Assembly (NCBI RefSeq): GCF_001311865.1
Contig: NZ_BBCD01000009.1
Location: 39,785 to 103,784 of the forward strand
Source of the DNA: Piscibacillus salipiscarius JCM 13188
GTDB lineage: Bacteria; Bacillota; Bacilli; Bacillales; Alkalibacillaceae
Direction of reading: 5' to 3'
DNA length: 64,000 nt
The notes beneath the pieces are model-generated. The model ran no database searches. It was not told where the DNA came from and saw only the letters and a list, made by a program, of their open reading frames with translations. Position 1 is the stretch's first letter. Each line of letters opens with the position of its first letter. The position numbers and the translations under genes are program-made. Shown here piece after piece: positions 11,023 through 19,926 of this stretch.

Positions 11023-11729
11023 ATGGAATTTTTCAGTTCACAAGAATCTCTGACATTTGTTCAATGGTTACTCCGTGCACTCGTAGGCTTTACGTTCTTT
11101 ATCGTCGTAGCCAAACTCATGGGTCAGCGATCACTCTCGCAGGTTGGCCTGCTTGATTTCGTCATTGTCTTATTAATCGGAAACATTATCGCCCACCCCT
11201 TATCAGATGAAGGCCTAGGATTAAAAGGTTCAATGATTACCATGGGGTCCATCCTAGTCCTTTACTTAATTGGCATTCTATTTAGTTTACGTTCGCATAA
11301 AACAAGAAAACTGTTTATCCCAGATCCGCTACCAGTCATCGAGAATGGTCAAATTATATATAAAACATAAGAAAAGCCCGCATTTCTTTGGATGTTTTAC
11401 TGTCTGAGCTACGTAAAAAGCAAACCGAAGACATTAACAAAGTGGCACTCGCTATTTGGGAACCAAGCGGAGAAGTCTCTGTTTTCTTAAAATCTGGTTA
11501 CCAACCCTTAACACCAACGACTCTTAATACACCTATTCAGCCATTCCAAATGCCAAGAACCGTCATTCGAGAAAAAGAAATTGACTATAATGAGCTAAAT
11601 AAATTCGGAAAAGATCAAACCTGGTTATTAAACAAAATCAACACAACTTACGGCAATGTACAGCTAAAAGATATTTTACTTGCCACCATAGACGAAAATG
11701 AAAACGTGAATATTTTCTTATACCATTAA
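11023..11729 (+). CDS. DUF421 membrane protein, YetF/YdfS-like (one frameshift)
   Basis: Three N-terminal membrane helices (about residues 12-90) include LMGQRSLSQVGLLDFVIVL, the hallmark of DUF421. A cytoplasmic domain follows with RKARISLDVLLSELRKK and the C-terminal DINKVALAIWEPSGEVSVF segment. The frame shifts near 11370. Joined length is about 235 residues, normal for the family. The role is unsettled; some members are sporulation- or stress-linked. Its end overlaps the convergent nucleotidyltransferase remnant by 12 bases. Confidence 0.85.
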
Positions 11730-12028
11730 CAGACCATCATCATTTAGATCAATTCCATACTCACGGTGCGCCCAACTCACTAAAGACTGCCAAAGAGCAC
11801 CAACGGCAAGATTGATTTCATCTAGATCCAGTGATAATCATATTTTGTATCTAACAGAACTCTCAGCTCAAGGTCTGACTCAGGTGCATCTAACCCTTTA
11901 GCCGTCGACCCTTCAATCGCAACTGCGATTAATGACTCTTTATACTTTTCTTTTAAGACATCTAGTATTTGATTCGCAACTCTAAGCCGATCTTCAGTTG
12001 TGAATGCTTGAGAAGCCCAATTTGTCAT
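11718..12028 (-). pseudogene. Nucleotidyltransferase (kanamycin-nucleotidyltransferase-like) remnant, middle deleted
   Basis: The N-terminal 65 residues contain the nucleotidyltransferase motif EGSTAKGLDAPESDLELRV, in which G-S and D-x-E/D bind Mg-ATP. The sequence then jumps, one frame over, to an apparent C-terminus (INLAVGALWQSLVSWAHREY). Only about 100 of roughly 250 residues remain, so activity is unlikely. The start overlaps the stop of the upstream membrane protein. Identity of the N-terminus is good; the C-terminal piece is my inference. Confidence 0.65.
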
Positions 12029-12314
12029 AGATATTCCGCCTTTGTTTTACGCCTTTTCCATAAGTTTATAATAATCATAAATAACCCCATGATAAAGAAG
12101 ACGAATGGAATTAAAGATACTGATGTAATATCTGTTCCTACATAAGCCACAGCCGCAGTCAAAAACATGACAACAGTAAAGAAGATTGAAGCTTGTAGGT
12201 CTCTTTTCACTCTGGAAACTTTAGCACCCTTCCTTTTTCTTGGACAATAATATAAATACCGGAAATAACCCCTAAAGTGCATAGCGCAATCCAAATAATA
12301 TATGTAAATTCCAT
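12025..12314 (-). CDS. Small membrane protein (one frameshift)
   Basis: From the ATG at 12314 (AAAGGA upstream) comes a first helix, MEFTYIIWIALCTLGVISG. After a frame change near 12243 comes a basic linker (RKGAKVSRVKRDLQ) and two more helices. Total is about 95 residues. I recognise no family. It overlaps the nucleotidyltransferase remnant by four bases (ATGA). Confidence 0.6.
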
Positions 12315-12333
12315 ATTCAAATCCTTTCTACAT

Positions 12334-12774
12334 TTATAAATAATCAAATATCTTGATATCAACCTCATCTATGTACCCAACTTGACTCTTTAAATCCCAC
12401 AAATAGATCTCAGATGTTTCTTTATTTACCTGAAATGGTTGAAGTTGATCAAGAGTAGTAAAATAAATGGGATTATACTTAACTTCTCTAGTAGCTACGT
12501 TCATCATTTTTAATAATCCTTTAAAGGTCATACTTGAAACGCTTTGACCAGTTTCTTCATAAAGCTCTCTAATCGCACAATCTTTCGGCGACTCATTCTC
12601 TTCCCTTCGTCCCGCGGGCAGTTCCCATTGTTTTCTCAAGGTGTTATAACATAATAGATATCTGCCATCACATTTAATGACAGCATAAGATCCTGCCAAT
12701 CTATGATAGTTATGCATTTCGCTTTCTTTTATAAATAAAATCAATAAATTTATATCCATTGTGCTTATCCACAT
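12334..12774 (-). CDS. Nudix hydrolase
   Basis: An intact protein with a complete Nudix box GRREENESPKDCAIRELYEE followed by TGQ, matching Gx5Ex7REUxEExGU. Nudix enzymes hydrolyse nucleoside diphosphates linked to another group; the substrate cannot be told. The start is uncertain: the first ATG gives 146 residues, while the internal ATG before HNYHRLAGSYAVIK gives a more usual N-terminus. Confidence 0.85.
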   Translation of the reverse strand: MWISTMDINLLILFIKESEMHNYHRLAGSYAVIKCDGRYLLCYNTLRKQWELPAGRREENESPKDCAIRELYEETGQSVSSMTFKGLLKMMNVATREVKYNPIYFTTLDQLQPFQVNKETSEIYLWDLKSQVGYIDEVDIKIFDYL

Positions 12775-12806
12775 TCATCAACTCGCTTGATAATTAATCC
12801 TCTTCC

Positions 12807-14008
12807 CTACTTTAATCGACAACACGACAATAAGACCCCAAGCAAGATTTCCATCATGCCAGTAATAATCGGTACCCATCGTAATCCGAATAAGGTAATA
12901 ATGACACCTGATAAAAAGGCGCCTAGCTGAATCGATAACGAGTAAGTCGTTTGCCAAGTCGCAAAGATTCGCCCTCTCATATGGTCCGGCACTTCATGTT
13001 GCATTGTCGTTCGTTCATAAGGTCCACTGAACGCCCCAACAATCCCAAACAGAATTAACACGATCATCCCTTGAATATAGTTCGACGTCAGCCCGAAACA
13101 CATCCAAATCAAGCCGAACAACATATAGTTCAGACCATAATACACACGATTTTTAAAAAAAAGTTCCGCCTCGCAAGTGTATAAGCCACGATGAATGCCA
13201 CAACCCCATGCGCGACATATAAATAACTCAATATGTAATCTTCTTCATGGTAAACATCAGAGGTGAACTGTTGAAGCATCAGATTAAACGTCCCGATAAT
13301 TATTCCTGAGAAAATCGCGGCCACGACCACTGACAGTACCCATTTATTCACGTTGATCTGAGTGATTCCTTCTTTAAACTCTAGTAAATAGTTTTTACGT
13401 GATGCCGTCTTCTCTGGGAACTGAAAATATTTGGTCGCTTGATAGCTTAATAGCGCAGCCACCAGGCACGTGATCACATTTAATAGAAACACAAACTCTA
13501 AACTTGAAACAGCTAGCAGCACCCCGCCTAGCGAAGCCCCAGTCAGCCTCAACACATTATTAAGCGAAAAGCTAAACGAATTTGCCTTAACTAAATCATC
13601 CTTTTCAACAATATCCGGAATCACCGTTTGAACGCAGGTTCCATTGATGTTACCAGATAATAGAATGAACAATCTCGCAACTAAAAACACAACCCACTGC
13701 CAGTCACCTGGCGTACTAAACATGACTAAAAAGAATCCAAACCCAATGGCAGCCGTAACCTCTGTCGCTACAATCAACCGCTTAACATTTAACCGATCAA
13801 TCCATACACCTGAAAAATAGCCTAAAACAAGTGGAATCAACCCACTCACAGCCCATAAGGAACCAAATGCTAGACCACTTTCAGTAAGGCGATCAAGCAA
13901 CACGAGCATTGCCAGAAAAGCTGCCCAGTTTGTTAAAATAGTTATGATTGATGCAACTTGTAACAACCCATAGGCAGGATATTTTTTATATAAGTGATAT
14001 AAAACCAT
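12807..14008 (-). CDS. MFS transporter, DHA3/MefA-like drug efflux type (one frameshift)
   Basis: A 12-helix permease of about 400 residues. The early loop GVWIDRLNVKRLIVATEV matches the MFS loop 2-3 motif. NGTCVQTVIPDIVEKDDLVKAN and HEVPDHMRGRIFATWQTTYS are typical of the MefA/DHA3 group of macrolide-type exporters. The frame shifts near 13145 in an A-rich run. Substrate unknown; no regulator adjoins. Confidence 0.82.
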
Positions 14009-14141
14009 TCTATGACCTTCGTTTCTATAATATGGAATAAATTAGTCAAGGAAATGGTACTACAATTTTCAAAAAATTACAAACACATATAAACATCTGC
14101 ATGTTACAATAGTTTTAATTTAAGACAAGTGAGGACTAACT

Positions 14142-14856
14142 ATGATTCAATCCATACTCCATCAACTAAAAAAGCTCGGTGTACACAGTTTAATCAGCAA
14201 TGAAGCAATCATCTTAGAGATACTTGAAGACGTAACACAGTTAGACCTAGTCAATGAGACAATCGACCATTTGAATTCATGCATCAAAGGTACGGAGTTT
14301 AAGAAAGTCTTGCTAGTATGCCCAAGAGAATATTTAAATCAACTAAAACTTGTTGGCAAACAGATGGGTATGAAAGGCGAAAGAGTGATCTATCAACGTT
14401 CATTAGAAACACCTTTGGAGAGCGCGCCACTAGATTACGAGATTTGGTCGCCCACTGACGAAAATTCGATTTCATTCTTATCTGAAGTGATGGGGAGAAG
14501 TGTGAAAGTCACAAAGAAGTTCCTAAAAAGCATGATGGTCGAACTGCCATCTCAGTACCAAACATGTTCACCGTTTATAAAATCAATTCTGAACCAATTG
14601 GAGTCGTCCTTCCCCATTTGGAGCCAGGTCGCGATCAAGAAGGGCGACTATTTTGGATTGGCATTCACCCAAACACCGTGGAAAAGGGCTCGGTAACCAT
14701 TTACACCTCATCGGCCTTGAAAGGTTGCGTGCAGATTTTAAAGCCAAAACATATCTAGGCGCAACTGAAGTCGAAAACCTACCTATGAGGAAAACCATGC
14801 AAGCTAATGGTTGCGTGGAAGACCACCGCGTGTTGACGCTGGAGTATAAAACGTAA
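14142..14856 (+). CDS. GNAT N-acetyltransferase (two frameshifts)
   Basis: The N-terminal ~140 residues (MIQSILHQLKKLGVHSLI) form a helper region. After a shift near 14560 comes MFTVYKINSEPIGVVLPHLE, and after another near 14690 the acetyl-CoA loop HRGKGLGNHLHLIGLERL and the closing strand GATEVENLPMRKTMQANGC. Joined length is about 237 residues. The start is at the end of GTGAGGACTAACT. Substrate unknown. Confidence 0.8.
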
Positions 14857-14889
14857 CTGGTCAAGTTATTGATATATCAACTTTTAAAA

Positions 14890-15035
14890 TTACCTGAACG
14901 TTTTCGGGATTTATCGTCATGTTTTTAATTTTACCTGCAGGTTTTTGAGTTTTATCGTCATGTTTTTGAGATTTACCTGCACGTTTTCGAAAATTATCGG
15001 CAGGTTTTCGAAATTTACCTGCAGGTTTCTCAAAC
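14890..15035. repeat. Seven 21-bp tandem units with two alternating forms
   Basis: Units start at 14890, 14911, 14931, 14952, 14973, 14994 and 15015; all are 21 bases except one of 20. Two unit types alternate: TTACCTGCAGGTTTT (with the palindrome CCTGCAGG) and TTATCGTCATGTTTTT. A partial eighth unit follows. The array sits just before an EamA transporter remnant, and a related array follows the remnant. Confidence 0.88.
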
Positions 15036-15070
15036 TACCTCTAAGATTTTAGTTAAGGTGGAGAAGCATC

Positions 15071-15192
15071 ATGAACAGAAAAAAGGGAATTTTACTCGTT
15101 ATAACAGGGGCATTCTTCTGGGGAGTGGGTGGCACCGTATCATACTAATGATTTTTGTGATAGCGATGAATCAAGAGAAAAAGCCGGGTTGA
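15071..15192 (+). pseudogene. EamA/DMT transporter remnant: only the two ends remain
   Basis: An ATG after GGTGGAG opens MNRKKGILLVITGAFFWGVG, the usual first helix of an EamA-family (DMT superfamily) transporter. The frame stops after GTVSY. In the next frame the sequence continues LMIFVIAMNQEKKPG and stops, which looks like the last helix and tail. About 250 residues of a ~300-residue gene are missing. It lies between two 21-bp repeat arrays. Confidence 0.65.
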
Positions 15193-15200
15193 GTATTGAA

Positions 15201-15274
15201 GATACGGTAAGTTTTTCAAAACTATCGTCAAGTTTTTGAATTTTAACGTCAAATTTTCCCATTTAAACGTCAAG
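15201..15274. repeat. Four 21-bp tandem units after the EamA remnant
   Basis: Units begin at 15201, 15222, 15243 and 15264 with core ATCGTCAAGTTTTT or variants. They are closely related to the TTATCGTCATGTTTTT units of the array at 14890. The last unit runs into a terminator. Confidence 0.75.
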
Positions 15275-15308
15275 AAAAAAACGAGCTCGAAATATCGGCT
15301 CGTTTTTT
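15275..15308. terminator. Bidirectional terminator
   Basis: AAAAAAACGAGC pairs with GCTCGTTTTTTT around an 11-base loop. A on one side and T on the other let it serve both the remnant on the plus strand and the membrane protein on the minus strand. Confidence 0.85.
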
Positions 15309-15589
15309 TAACTGTACATGACTGACCAAGAAACATAAATGAATGCCACGGTTATGACACCAAAACTTATTGCTAACTTCACTTTAAAATGGTTATTAAC
15401 ACGAAGATCATGATAGGCCTCAACTATCAGAAAAAGCCAAGTAAATAGTATAAGAACTAACGCATTTAAATCAATCCTCATGGGATAATTTAGTTCAATT
15501 ATGTACATCGTTATGATCATCATCATTACCAGTATAAGTCTTAAAATCAATCCATAGTGTACCTCCAAAATTCTAATAAACCGGGTCAC
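15308..15589 (-). CDS. Small three-helix membrane protein, unknown function
   Basis: An intact 93-residue protein (MTRFIRILEVHYGLILRL) with three predicted membrane segments and an exposed AYHDLRVNNHFK loop. It overlaps the end of the GyrI-like gene by 17 bases, so they probably share a transcript. I do not recognise a characterised family. Confidence 0.65.
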   Translation of the reverse strand: MTRFIRILEVHYGLILRLILVMMMIITMYIIELNYPMRIDLNALVLILFTWLFLIVEAYHDLRVNNHFKVKLAISFGVITVAFIYVSWSVMYS

Positions 15590-16055
15590 ACAAATCTACG
15601 TTATCTTCCTTGCCTGACCAACTGTTATAGATCTCTAATGTCCACTTATTCGGCTTTCTCTGATACCCATTTTCGTCAATCCAGTTATGTAAATGAGAGT
15701 AGACATGAAATATCTCTGAAGCATGCCCTTTAAAATTTAATACGGCATACTTTTGTTTTGGTACAATCAGACTGACCATTCCTTCTGGGAGATCTTCAAA
15801 ATCATTCACTTCGAAGCAAACCCAGTACCCATCTTCATCCTCAGTTGACTCAGCAGCCATGAAAGCACCTATTAATTTCACTGGTTCAACCAGATGTTTG
15901 ATTTCGCCCTTACGCTGCTCTAATAACATTGAAGCTTTAGGAATCTTTTCTCCGTAACCTGCCATATCATTACAGACAACACGAAATCCGACTAGTTTCT
16001 TTTCTTCAATTTCTTTTATGCCATGAAACGTAATAGGTGTAGTTTTATTTTCCAT
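15573..16055 (-). CDS. GyrI-like / AraC effector-binding-domain protein
   Basis: An intact protein of about 160 residues. The stretch from KKLVGFRVVCNDM through VLNFKGHASEIFHVYSHLHNWIDENGY fits the GyrI-like (SHS2 dimer) small-molecule-binding domain found alone or behind AraC or MerR DNA-binding domains. There is no DNA-binding part here. Stand-alone members bind hydrophobic or cationic compounds. The ATG at 16055 is preferred because AAAGGAGAT precedes it. Confidence 0.75.
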   Translation of the reverse strand: MENKTTPITFHGIKEIEEKKLVGFRVVCNDMAGYGEKIPKASMLLEQRKGEIKHLVEPVKLIGAFMAAESTEDEDGYWVCFEVNDFEDLPEGMVSLIVPKQKYAVLNFKGHASEIFHVYSHLHNWIDENGYQRKPNKWTLEIYNSWSGKEDNVDLCDPVY

Positions 16056-16127
16056 TCTATTAATCTCCTTTAACTTTTTTATCAAATGTTTATATACCGG
16101 AAAATGGACAATTTTGCTTCCTATAAT

Positions 16128-17003
16128 TTATCTATAATATTTTATTCCACTCTCAAACGCCTCTTGATCATTATTTTCAATCCCATGCAAAGCTTCCTGC
16201 AACGCAAAAGTACTTCTGTAAAACTTTACTCGTTTGTCTAAAAGATCACTATCTGGATATTTCTTAAGACACAATTGATAAAATTCTTCTCCGTAGCTAG
16301 AAAGTATACCCGCGAAATCATAAGCCGGGTCTCCTAAACCAGATCCGCCAAAATCTATAACCCCCGATATTCTACTGACTTCCGGGTTCCACAAAATATT
16401 AGATGCACCGAAATCGCCATGGATAAGGGATAGGTCTGCAGCCTTAAAACTCTCGCCTTTAAGAAATGTTTCAAACGAATGAGAGATTTCCTTTTGAGCC
16501 TCATCCCTTATGTACGGAAATAATTTAAGCCGGATCTTTTCGTATAATTGATTCATTTGCTCAAAAGGATTATTCACAATTAAATTCAACTCTTGCCTGA
16601 CTCGACCTATTGAAATTGAATGTAATTCTATTAAAAACGAAACGAGATTATCAGCTAGAGCCTGAACCTGTTCACTGTTCTTAATCGATTCAAATTGACT
16701 CTTCCACAATGGTTCGCCTTCAATGAGTTCATAACCAGTAAAAACGTCGCCTGGCTCTAACTTATCAAAAGAATAATAGATTGGATTTGGGATCGCGAGT
16801 AAAACTTTGTCTTTAATATAGTTCAAAATTTTAGTTTCGGTTCGTAGTTGATCAATGCCGTCTTGATATTTTGGAAACCTAAATACTAAGGAATCATTCA
16901 CAATTAAGACATCATTATTTTGACCGATGTCATTTATGTAGTAATCCTCAATATGTAACTCTGGATAGTGTTTCTGAATCGTTTTGATATGTTTATGAGT
17001 CAT
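16128..17003 (-). CDS. Aminoglycoside phosphotransferase (APH) family kinase
   Basis: An intact protein of about 291 residues. The catalytic loop is HGDFGASNILW (Brenner motif HxDxxxxN) and the metal-binding segment is VIDFGGSGLGDPAYDFA. The nucleotide-binding N-lobe includes VNDSLVFRFPK. Family members phosphorylate aminoglycosides, macrolides or metabolites, so resistance is possible but not shown. The ATG at 17003 is preferred over the one at 17015, which abuts the AAAGGA site. Confidence 0.82.
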   Translation of the reverse strand: MTHKHIKTIQKHYPELHIEDYYINDIGQNNDVLIVNDSLVFRFPKYQDGIDQLRTETKILNYIKDKVLLAIPNPIYYSFDKLEPGDVFTGYELIEGEPLWKSQFESIKNSEQVQALADNLVSFLIELHSISIGRVRQELNLIVNNPFEQMNQLYEKIRLKLFPYIRDEAQKEISHSFETFLKGESFKAADLSLIHGDFGASNILWNPEVSRISGVIDFGGSGLGDPAYDFAGILSSYGEEFYQLCLKKYPDSDLLDKRVKFYRSTFALQEALHGIENNDQEAFESGIKYYR

Positions 17004-17024
17004 TGGGCTATACATCCTTTAAAA

Positions 17025-17523
17025 TTAAAAGCTAAACTTCTCTTTTTGATTATATAAGTCGACTCTTTCTTCCATGTCTTGGTTGCCATCTTGCCACTGA
17101 ATAATCATGTAGATGTCACTAACATCTTTAAGCGTGATGGGATCACCATTTTCCTTAAAATAGGTTCCACCTTCAATGGTTCCAATCGATGTTTGAGCGA
17201 TATTTTCCTCACCACCAGTCACAGTTACTGACTTTCCTTGAACAACTTCGTCACGTCCATTGATCACCGCATGAACTTTAATGCTAAAAAAAATGTGACG
17301 TTACTTCTTTATCATTTTTCATCGTTAACTTACCATTGCCCGCACTAAACGTATCCGGCTTAATTACGACTTCGTATGAATCGACTTCCCAATTTTTACT
17401 TTCGCCAGATAAGGACAGGTAGTAATTATTTTTAATGACTTCTTCACTATTTTCACAGCTAACAAGGAAAGAAACTATCAAGATCAATCCTATTATGTAA
17501 ATTAAGTTAGTTCTTTTTAACAA
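17025..17523 (-). CDS. Small lipoprotein, unknown function (one frameshift)
   Basis: The N-terminus MLKRTNLIYIIGLILIVSFLVS ends with a lipobox cysteine (LVSC). The mature ~140 residues (ESKNWEVDSYEVVIKP...IIQWQDGNQDMEERVDL) resemble Bacillaceae lipoproteins of unknown role, and the lipoprotein at 56708 has the same layout. The frame changes near 17285 in a T8 run. Expected to be anchored outside the membrane. Confidence 0.68.
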
Positions 17524-17560
17524 AATGTAATCACCTCAGATGTCCAAATACTAATGTTAA

Positions 17561-17749
17561 TTAAAATTCATCTTGTTTCTTAGTTTTATGGAAATAATAA
17601 TAGTAACATAATTCGAAGATGAGAAGACCTATTAACATACTCGCCCAAAAGGGGTGGGAAGAGTTAATAATATAAGTCACCAAATATGTCAAAGAGAAAG
17701 CAACCAAGCCTATAAGTAGCGATAGCATAAAAGGTTTTTTAACCATCAT
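17561..17749 (-). CDS. Small two-helix membrane protein
   Basis: About 62 residues from the ATG at 17749, preceded by GGAGGAGTT. Two membrane helices (LSLLIGLVAFSLTYLVTYI; MLIGLLIFELCYYYYF) and a charged tail. No family recognised. Confidence 0.6.
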   Translation of the reverse strand: MMVKKPFMLSLLIGLVAFSLTYLVTYIINSSHPFWASMLIGLLIFELCYYYYFHKTKKQDEF

Positions 17750-17803
17750 AACTCCTCCGCTTCTCAACTAACTCATTAAAACGTAATTAATATTTATTAC
17801 TTT

Positions 17804-18064
17804 TTATACTTCACCCATTCCAAAACCAAGCACAAGAATGTATAACATTGTGATTAATGCACTTATGTTTAAAATGATTAAAAGCCATTTGCTTATACCC
17901 TTTTTACTTTTTAAGCCAAATATAGTTCCTAACAGTGGTAGTAAGCACATTGAAATGATGACGACCTTGCCAAATGAACCGAAAGAAACGTTATTAATCA
18001 TTAATGAGAATAAAACAATAAATAATCCTAAGCACGTGGTAGAAATCAAACTGTAGTTTTTCAT
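17804..18064 (-). CDS. Small three-helix membrane protein
   Basis: An intact 86-residue protein with three predicted helices (about residues 8-28, 32-50, 58-80) and one short KSKKGISK loop. No family recognised. It lies among other small envelope genes, each with its own ribosome site. Confidence 0.6.
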   Translation of the reverse strand: MKNYSLISTTCLGLFIVLFSLMINNVSFGSFGKVVIISMCLLPLLGTIFGLKSKKGISKWLLIILNISALITMLYILVLGFGMGEV

Positions 18065-18117
18065 GTATTTTCGCTCCTATTTCATTGGTTAATCTATTAT
18101 TGTGTTTCCTAGTAAAT

Positions 18118-18597
18118 TTATTGATGCTTTAATATAAAAACAAACTCTTCAACTTCCATATCACGAGCGTTCGCAAATCCACTATCTTCATCTATAATAG
18201 TAAATCCACATTTTTCAAGCACTCGCCTAGAACCGATATTATCTTTTGCGGCTCGGGCGTATAATGGGCGTGTTGGATCTAAATTCAAGAACTGTTTAAG
18301 CGCAACTGTCGCTATACCTTTTCCCCAGTCCTCACGGTTAATCCAATAAGTCACTTCGCGGTCACCGAACATCTCAAAACTAATCACATGACCTACTATC
18401 TGATTCTCGTGAATAATGCTTTTCTTAATGATGTTGTTGTCCGTTAAAATACGATTCCAGTGATTCGAAAATAAACCCCAGTCCGTTGGGTCTTTAGAAG
18501 TGAACGCAGCCATGTGACTAGAGACAGGATCCTTCTGATGTTCAAAGAAAATCGGCAGGTCATCTTCTTGAATATCCCTGAGTGAAACTTGGTACAT
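18118..18597 (-). CDS. GNAT N-acetyltransferase
   Basis: An intact 159-residue protein of the RimJ/RimL-like group. The acetyl-CoA loop is REDWGKGIATVALKQF, followed by PLYARAAKDNIGSRRVLEKCGF. The N-terminus VSLRDIQEDDLPIFFEHQKDP is typical of this branch. Substrate unknown. Confidence 0.85.
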   Translation of the reverse strand: MYQVSLRDIQEDDLPIFFEHQKDPVSSHMAAFTSKDPTDWGLFSNHWNRILTDNNIIKKSIIHENQIVGHVISFEMFGDREVTYWINREDWGKGIATVALKQFLNLDPTRPLYARAAKDNIGSRRVLEKCGFTIIDEDSGFANARDMEVEEFVFILKHQ

Positions 18598-18684
18598 AAA
18601 GCCCCTCCTAATTAATCGACCTAAAATAAATTTGACTTTACACTTATATTAACATAATTTTCTAATCATTTATAAGATAAAATA

Positions 18685-18719
18685 AAGCACGTGGACTCTA
18701 AACTAGAATCCACGTGCTT
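18685..18719 (-). terminator. Terminator after the rhodanese/MBL gene
   Basis: AAGCACGTGGA pairs perfectly with TCCACGTGCTT (11 bp). On the minus strand it is followed by TATTTTATC. It lies 15 bases past the stop of the upstream enzyme. Confidence 0.8.
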
Positions 18720-18733
18720 CAAAATTATTCTCC

Positions 18734-19849
18734 TTACACCGCACAACGATTTGGTCCAACTTCCATCTCGCGGCGTTCAACTTCTTCTGGATTTTTCTGA
18801 CCCATGTTCGTTTTGCGAATTTCCTCATGGCTATTTGGCTGAGGCGGAAGATTATCAGTCACAAGACTTTTAAATTCTTCTTCACTGTCAACCTGAAGGC
18901 GATCATTCTTTTCGTAAATATTTTTAATCGTATCTTTAACCGTGCCATCGTCATTAATCTCTTTCATTTCCCCGAAATGAGCAGGTAATACCACCAGATC
19001 ATCCGCAAGCTTCTTATACCGTTCATAAAGCGTATCGCGAAGGTCGCTTACCCATGCATCTGCCTTACCCGCAAGGTCTGGGCGGCCAATCGATTCGATA
19101 AATAAGATATCGCCAGTGAGTAGATACTGCTCATCAACGATATAGCTCGTGCTTCCGATCGTATGGCCTGGTGAATAAAAGGCCGAAATCTCAACAGAAT
19201 TACCGACTTTAACCGTCGTTCCGTCTTGAACGTCTTTATATTCAAATGAGACGCCTTCATCCTCTTTAGACGGAAAATAATAATCAGCACCCGCTTCACT
19301 TGCGAGCGTTCTCCCGCCCGAAATATGATCGGCGTGAAGGTGGGTGTCAAAGACATATTGAATCGACACCTTCTTCTCATCCGCAAATGACTTGAACGTA
19401 TCGGTCATTCTTACGGGATCAATGACAGCTGCTTCACCATTTGCGATGACCATGTATGACAGGCAGCCTTTCCCGATTCGGATGAACTGATACAGCTCAC
19501 CGCCATCTGATAGGTTCCCTACTTTAACCGGCTCTAAATGTTCACTCCAAGCCGTCATGCCGCCTTCAACATAGGTTGCTTCCGTTAACCCTTTTTCATG
19601 TAAAAAGTCCACCGCCTTCTGCGACGAAATCCCTTTTGCGCACACTACATAAACCGGCTGATCTGCTGGAAACTGATCTTTCACCTCATCAAAATCCTGT
19701 TCTAACTTCTTAAATGGAACGTTTACACTACTAACGTTCTTGCCATTAATGGCCCAATCACTAAAATCTTCTTCTTTACGAATGTCTAAAATAAACACAT
19801 CTTCATGGTTTAAAATCTTCTGCGCCACTTCTTTTACTGTAATAGACAT
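18734..19849 (-). CDS. Rhodanese - metallo-beta-lactamase fusion, persulfide dioxygenase-like
   Basis: An intact 371-residue fusion. Residues 1-110 form a rhodanese domain with the active-site cysteine in VVCAKGISS. Residues ~115-330 form a metallo-beta-lactamase fold with the metal motif THLHADHISGG, SPGHTIGS and LPAHFGE, as in ETHE1/CstB persulfide dioxygenases that oxidise glutathione or CoA persulfides to sulfite. The tail ends NRCAV with another cysteine. Rhodanese-first order differs from the C-terminal rhodanese of typical PRF fusions. Sulfide detoxification is the likely role (family knowledge plus inference). Confidence 0.82.
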   Translation of the reverse strand: MSITVKEVAQKILNHEDVFILDIRKEEDFSDWAINGKNVSSVNVPFKKLEQDFDEVKDQFPADQPVYVVCAKGISSQKAVDFLHEKGLTEATYVEGGMTAWSEHLEPVKVGNLSDGGELYQFIRIGKGCLSYMVIANGEAAVIDPVRMTDTFKSFADEKKVSIQYVFDTHLHADHISGGRTLASEAGADYYFPSKEDEGVSFEYKDVQDGTTVKVGNSVEISAFYSPGHTIGSTSYIVDEQYLLTGDILFIESIGRPDLAGKADAWVSDLRDTLYERYKKLADDLVVLPAHFGEMKEINDDGTVKDTIKNIYEKNDRLQVDSEEEFKSLVTDNLPPQPNSHEEIRKTNMGQKNPEEVERREMEVGPNRCAV

Positions 19850-19926
19850 TTAGAATCCCTCCGTTTATCAATAATTTCATCCATTTATAACATCCCCCTA
19901 AAGGTATGAAATCAAACGAAGATTCA

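Noticed and set aside
14890..15274. Possible CRISPR array in the regular repeats
   Set aside because: The units are contiguous with a 21-base period, have no unique spacers and no cas genes nearby.
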